Origin: Stutzerimonas stutzeri | GTDB taxonomy: Bacteria > Pseudomonadota > Gammaproteobacteria > Pseudomonadales > Pseudomonadaceae | DNA length: 64,000 nt | NCBI RefSeq assembly: GCF_024448695.1 | Contig: NZ_JAMOHY010000004.1 | Coordinates: 186,001-250,000, forward strand | Direction: 5' to 3' | Position numbers and translations under genes: made by a program | Shown here: piece after piece, positions 61,016 to 64,000 of the stretch | How the letters are laid out: the number at the start of each line of letters is the position of its first letter | Position numbering within the stretch: the stretch's first letter is position 1 | Notes under the pieces: model-generated | Databases searched by the model: none | What the model saw: only the letters and a program-made list of their open reading frames with translations | Told to the model about the DNA's origin: nothing

Positions 61016-61246
61016 ATGGCTGACAAGCTGTCACTCGAAACCTTGGAGTCCTGGCTCTGGGAATCCGCGAACATTTTGCGCGGTTCCATCGACTCCTCCG
61101 ACTTCAAGAACTACATCTTCGGCCTACTCTTCCTCAAGCGTTACAACGATGTGTTCGACGAACGTGTCACCAAGCTGATGAAGGACGAAAGCCTGAGCTA
61201 CAGCGATGCTCAGGAAGAGATTGAGGACAAATCCGTCAATCGCTGA
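61016..61246 (+). pseudogene. Truncated type I restriction-modification methylase HsdM (N-terminal fragment)
   Basis: 76-residue frame starting MADKLSLETLESWLWESANILRGSIDSSDFKNYIFGLLFLKRYNDVFDERV, the standard N-terminus of HsdM-type N6-adenine methylases. The family is about 500-800 residues, with a later catalytic NPPF/Y motif; here the frame ends at a TGA after NR and nothing of HsdM continues in any frame before relB. It is a remnant. No hsdS or hsdR is visible. Confidence 0.75.
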
Positions 61247-61290
61247 GCCGGTTGTTGATCAAAGGGTTGCCAAAAAGTCGTAAGACTGGC

Positions 61291-61316
61291 ACCGTAATGA
61301 CAATCGTCATTACGGT
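61291..61316. promoter_or_regulatory. Inverted-repeat operator upstream of relBE
   Basis: Perfect 11-bp arms ACCGTAATGAC / GTCATTACGGT with a 4-bp centre, 13 bp before the relB start. Typical of a RelB-RelE autoregulatory operator. Confidence 0.75.
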
Positions 61317-61328
61317 GAGGGTCGCACC

Positions 61329-61568
61329 ATGGCATCCATCAATATCCGCATCGACGACGAGCTTAAGGCTCGTGCTTACCAGGAGCTGGAAAAGCTTGGC
61401 GTCACCCCCTCGGAACTGATGCGACAAGCCTTGCAGTATGTGGCCGAGCGCGGTCAGCTGCCATTTCGTCCCGTGCTGATGACCGAGGAAGATGAAGCGT
61501 TAATCGCCACGGTTCGTGAACGCTTGGCAGCTCCCCAGCGCGTGAAGGTTGCGCTGGATGACCTATAG
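61329..61568 (+). CDS. relB: RelB-family antitoxin
   Basis: 79-residue antitoxin close in style to E. coli RelB: ribbon-helix-helix N-terminus SINIRIDDELKARAYQELEKLGVTPSELMRQALQYVAERG and C-terminal toxin-binding ERLAAPQRVKVALDDL. Neutralises RelE and represses the operon with it. Its end overlaps the relE start by 11 bp. Confidence 0.92.
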   Translation: MASINIRIDDELKARAYQELEKLGVTPSELMRQALQYVAERGQLPFRPVLMTEEDEALIATVRERLAAPQRVKVALDDL

Positions 61569-61845
61569 CCTTGAGTTTGATGCGCGGGCACTGAAGGAAT
61601 GGAAAAAGCTGGGTGATACCGTTCGCCAGCAGCTCAAGAAAAAGCTCGCTGAGGTATTGCTGAATCCGCGAATTGAAGCCAACCGGCTCCATTCGCTGCC
61701 GGATTGCTACAAGATCAAGCTGCGTAGCAGCGGCTACCGCTTGGTGTACCAGGTGATCGACCATGAGGTGGTGGTGTTTGTGGTCGCGGTTGATCGCCGT
61801 GAGCGCGAGCAGGCGTATCGCAAGGCAGCCGAGCGCCTCAAATAG
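61558..61845 (+). CDS. relE: RelE-family mRNA interferase toxin
   Basis: 95-residue toxin that cleaves mRNA at the ribosomal A site. Seen: YSLEFDARALKEWKKLGDTVRQQLKKKLAEVLLNPRIEA and LPDCYKIKLRSSGYRLVYQVIDHEVVVFVVAVDRRERE, nearly superposable on E. coli RelE, with the conserved Lys and Arg residues retained, so probably active. ATG at 61558 overlaps relB; a non-homologous ATG lies at 61549. Confidence 0.92.
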   Translation: MTYSLEFDARALKEWKKLGDTVRQQLKKKLAEVLLNPRIEANRLHSLPDCYKIKLRSSGYRLVYQVIDHEVVVFVVAVDRREREQAYRKAAERLK

Positions 61846-61892
61846 CTGGTTAGGCCAGCTGTTCCCTCCGACTGAAAGGTGGTTTCGGCACG

Positions 61893-64000
61893 ATGGATGA
61901 TGGTGATCTGCTTGAGCATCTACGGGCCGAAAATGCGCGCTTGATCGCTCTGTTGGAATCGCACGGTGTTGAGTGGCGTTTGCCTGAGGAATTGCCGCAA
62001 GTTGAACCGGCTAGCCCACCTCCACAGTTAAGTTCGAGTCTGGACACGGATGCCAAGCTGGCGCTGTTCAGGCGACTGTTTCGGGGCCGAGCCGATGTGT
62101 TCCCTGTACGTTGGGAAAGCAAGGCCGGCAAATCGGGCTACTCGCCCGCGTGCGCCAATGAATGGCGCCCCGGCGTATGCGAGAAGCCACGGATCAAGTG
62201 CGGAGATTGCTCGTTCCGCCAACTCCTGCCGCTGACCGATCAGGTGCTCTACAAGCACCTGGCGGGAGAGATTGTTATCGGCGTTTATCCGTTGCTTCCA
62301 GATGACACCTGCTACTTCCTGGCGGTGGATTTTGACGAAGCGGATTGGCGCGAGGATGTCACGGCGTTCGCCCAGTCATGCCGTGAGTTGGACGTGCCCG
62401 TGGCGCTGGAGATATCACGCTCGGGCAGCGGTGCACATGCCTGGATTTTCTTCGAGCGTAATGTCCCTGCTTATGAGGCACGCCTGCTCGGCTCTGCGAT
62501 CATCAGCCATACCTGCGAGCGTACTCGGCAACTGACGCTGGGCTCGTATGACCGACTGTTTCCAAACCAGGACAGCATGCCCAAAGGCGGCTTTGGCAAC
62601 TTGATTGCCTTGCCCTTGCAGAAGCGAGCCCGCGCGCTCGGCGGCAGTGTTTTTGTCGATGAGACGCTGATTCCCTATCCCGACCAGTGGGGCTTCCTGG
62701 CCAGCATACAGCCGATGCCTGTGCAGGACATTTCTCCGACGACGCTGCGGGCAAGCGGTGGGCGCCATCCGTTGGATGTTGCCGGGGTGGCGGATGACGA
62801 TGAGCCGAAACCCTGGCAGCGCATAGCGGAAAAGACTCAGAAGTTGGCTTGTGCGCTACCCGAGTCAGTGAACGTTACCCTGGCCAACCAGATCTATTTC
62901 AACAAGTCGGAACTGCCCCAGCCATTGGTCAACAAGCTCATCCGGTTGGCGGCTTTTCAGAATCCTGAGTTCTACAAGGCACAGGCTATGCGTCTGCCTG
63001 TGTGGAACAAGCCTCGGATCATTGGCTGCGCGGAAAACTTTCCTCAGCATATTGCCTTGCCCCGTGGCTGCCTGGATGACGTGAAGACGTTGCTGCATGA
63101 CCACGGGATTGAGCTGGTGCTGCACGATGAGCGCTTCGCAGGAGAACCCATAGATGTCCGCTTTGCGGGCACGTTACGCGCGGATCAAGAAACCGCTCTC
63201 GAAGGCATGCTGGAGCACGACACTGGCATCCTCTGCGCACCCACTGCTTTTGGTAAAACCGTCACGGCTGCCGCGCTGATTGCCCGGCGTGGTGTAAACA
63301 CGCTGGTGCTGGTTCACCGGACAGAGTTGCTCCAGCAGTGGAAGGAGCGGTTGCAGGCGTTTCTAGGGGCAGACAAAACGACGGTCGGCACCATCGGCGG
63401 GGGTAAGGCCAAGCCGACAGGCATCATCGATATTGCCGTGATGCAGTCGTTATCGCGGCAGGGTGAAGTCAGCGAGCAGGTGAAAAACTACGGACAAATC
63501 ATCGTCGATGAATGCCATCACCTATCTGCCTTCTCGTTCGAGGCCCTCATCAAGGCCGCTGGGGCCAAATATGTGTTAGGACTGACCGCTACACCCCTAC
63601 GTCGTGACGGGCAGCAGCCGATCATCTTTATGCAGTGCGGGCCCATTCGGCATACAGCGACGAGGCCCGAGAATGCTCCAGCTGATCTGCTGGTGATGCC
63701 ACAGTGGCTTTCTCGACCGATAGTCGTGGCTGAAGGAACAGGCATCCAAGATGTCTTTTTGAAGGTATGCAGCGATACGGAGCGAACAGCCACGATTGTT
63801 GCCGAGGTTGGAGACGCTTTTGACCAAGGCCGGAAGATCCTGGTGCTGACTGAGCGAACGGATCACCTCAGTGCTATTGAGGAGCAGTTGGTTGGCCGGG
63901 TCGAGAGTCTGTTCACGCTGCATGGGCGAATGTCCAAGAAGCAACGCTCCGCGTTAATCGGCGAACTGGAAGAACTGCCAGCTGATGCACCACGGGTGAT
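61893..64000 (+). CDS. AEP primase-like (TOTE) domain / SF2 helicase fusion (cut at window end)
   Basis: At least 702 residues; it continues past the window. Seen: a Cys cluster (CANEW..GVC..KCGDC, residues 87-106), an archaeo-eukaryotic primase-like domain with Asp146 and Asp148 (LAVDFDEADW), SGSGAHAWIFFE (His182) and FGNLIALPLQ, then a DEAD/DEAH-type SF2 helicase with Walker A APTAFGKT (Lys455), DECHH (Asp539) and TATPLRR. This architecture matches what Pfam calls the TOTE conflict-system primase joined to a helicase; a role in defence or mobile-element conflict is inferred. Start ATG 61893 has AAAGGT upstream at some distance. It lies 47 bp after relE. Confidence 0.82.
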   Translation, partial: MDDGDLLEHLRAENARLIALLESHGVEWRLPEELPQVEPASPPPQLSSSLDTDAKLALFRRLFRGRADVFPVRWESKAGKSGYSPACANEWRPGVCEKPRIKCGDCSFRQLLPLTDQVLYKHLAGEIVIGVYPLLPDDTCYFLAVDFDEADWREDVTAFAQSCRELDVPVALEISRSGSGAHAWIFFERNVPAYEARLLGSAIISHTCERTRQLTLGSYDRLFPNQDSMPKGGFGNLIALPLQKRARALGGSVFVDETLIPYPDQWGFLASIQPMPVQDISPTTLRASGGRHPLDVAGVADDDEPKPWQRIAEKTQKLACALPESVNVTLANQIYFNKSELPQPLVNKLIRLAAFQNPEFYKAQAMRLPVWNKPRIIGCAENFPQHIALPRGCLDDVKTLLHDHGIELVLHDERFAGEPIDVRFAGTLRADQETALEGMLEHDTGILCAPTAFGKTVTAAALIARRGVNTLVLVHRTELLQQWKERLQAFLGADKTTVGTIGGGKAKPTGIIDIAVMQSLSRQGEVSEQVKNYGQIIVDECHHLSAFSFEALIKAAGAKYVLGLTATPLRRDGQQPIIFMQCGPIRHTATRPENAPADLLVMPQWLSRPIVVAEGTGIQDVFLKVCSDTERTATIVAEVGDAFDQGRKILVLTERTDHLSAIEEQLVGRVESLFTLHGRMSKKQRSALIGELEELPADAPRV

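Noticed and set aside
60850-61880. 11-bp direct repeat GACTGAAAGGT (60850 and 61870) as insertion-site duplication
   Set aside because: Repeats of this length are expected by chance within several kb; no mobile element lies between them.

Overview
The window is a piece of a Pseudomonas-type chromosome (Gammaproteobacteria) spanning the replication origin. The evidence is the order rnpA-rpmH / dnaA-dnaN-recF-gyrB, the parAB-rsmG-mnmG block next to atpIBEFHAGDC-glmU-DeoR regulator-glmS, a LysR-type trpI divergent from trpBA, an oscA-sbp-cysTWA sulfate operon, and REP-like repeats typical of pseudomonads. Most coding DNA is GC-rich. The species cannot be fixed by eye; having trpBA, cysTWA-sbp and pntAB this close to the origin suggests a mendocina/stutzeri-like lineage rather than P. 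aeruginosa, and this is inference.

Layout. 1-2848: gspF (cut by the window edge) and gspE of a type II secretion system, minus strand. 3374-6286: three-gene proton-translocating transhydrogenase pntAA-pntAB-pntB. 6608-12339: small envelope and hypothetical genes, namely a DUF1127 protein, three tandem DUF2388 secreted proteins translationally coupled to a DUF4105 protein, a DUF3617 protein, a COG0523 GTPase and a DUF3301 protein. 12490-20242: an accessory cassette with a LysR regulator, a TRAP transporter, a cyclase-family metal hydrolase, a CobW-like GTPase and an amidase. 20430-25324: an SMI1/KNR4-like protein and the sulfate uptake operon. 25569-28111: RBBP9-like hydrolase, serine acetyltransferase and methyltransferase. 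28124-31214: trpI and trpBA. 31286-36922: small membrane protein, 1-Cys peroxiredoxin, glmS, DeoR regulator and glmU. 37045-44132: ATP synthase operon. 44267-52908: parB, parA, rsmG, mnmG, mnmE, yidC, yidD, rnpA and rpmH. 53422-59542: dnaA, dnaN, recF and gyrB. 59903-64000: an accessory defence-like island (dinD, truncated hsdM, relBE, and the start of a primase-helicase gene).

The points I rate highest are these. (1) The mnmE-mnmG intergenic region is a clear duplicate of the rpmH-dnaA origin region: three DnaA-box-like sites with spacings of 116 and 62 bp, against 117 and 62 bp at oriC, plus shared flanking sequence. (2) The TRAP/cyclase/GTPase/amidase cassette looks like an uptake-and-hydrolysis pathway of unknown substrate with its own metallochaperone-like GTPase. 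(3) The DUF2388 x3-DUF4105 operon encodes a secreted protein carrying both an HExxH motif and a permuted NlpC/LRAT-like His...Asn-Cys pair. (4) The island after gyrB ends in a protein joining an archaeo-eukaryotic-primase-like domain to an SF2 helicase.

Repeats and sites: three ParB-site (parS) candidates, four GTAGGGTGGA repeat elements at two loci, a REPIN-like pair in the trpI-trpB gap, a perfect inverted repeat in front of relBE, and several intrinsic terminators. I saw no tRNA, rRNA, CRISPR array or complete insertion sequence.
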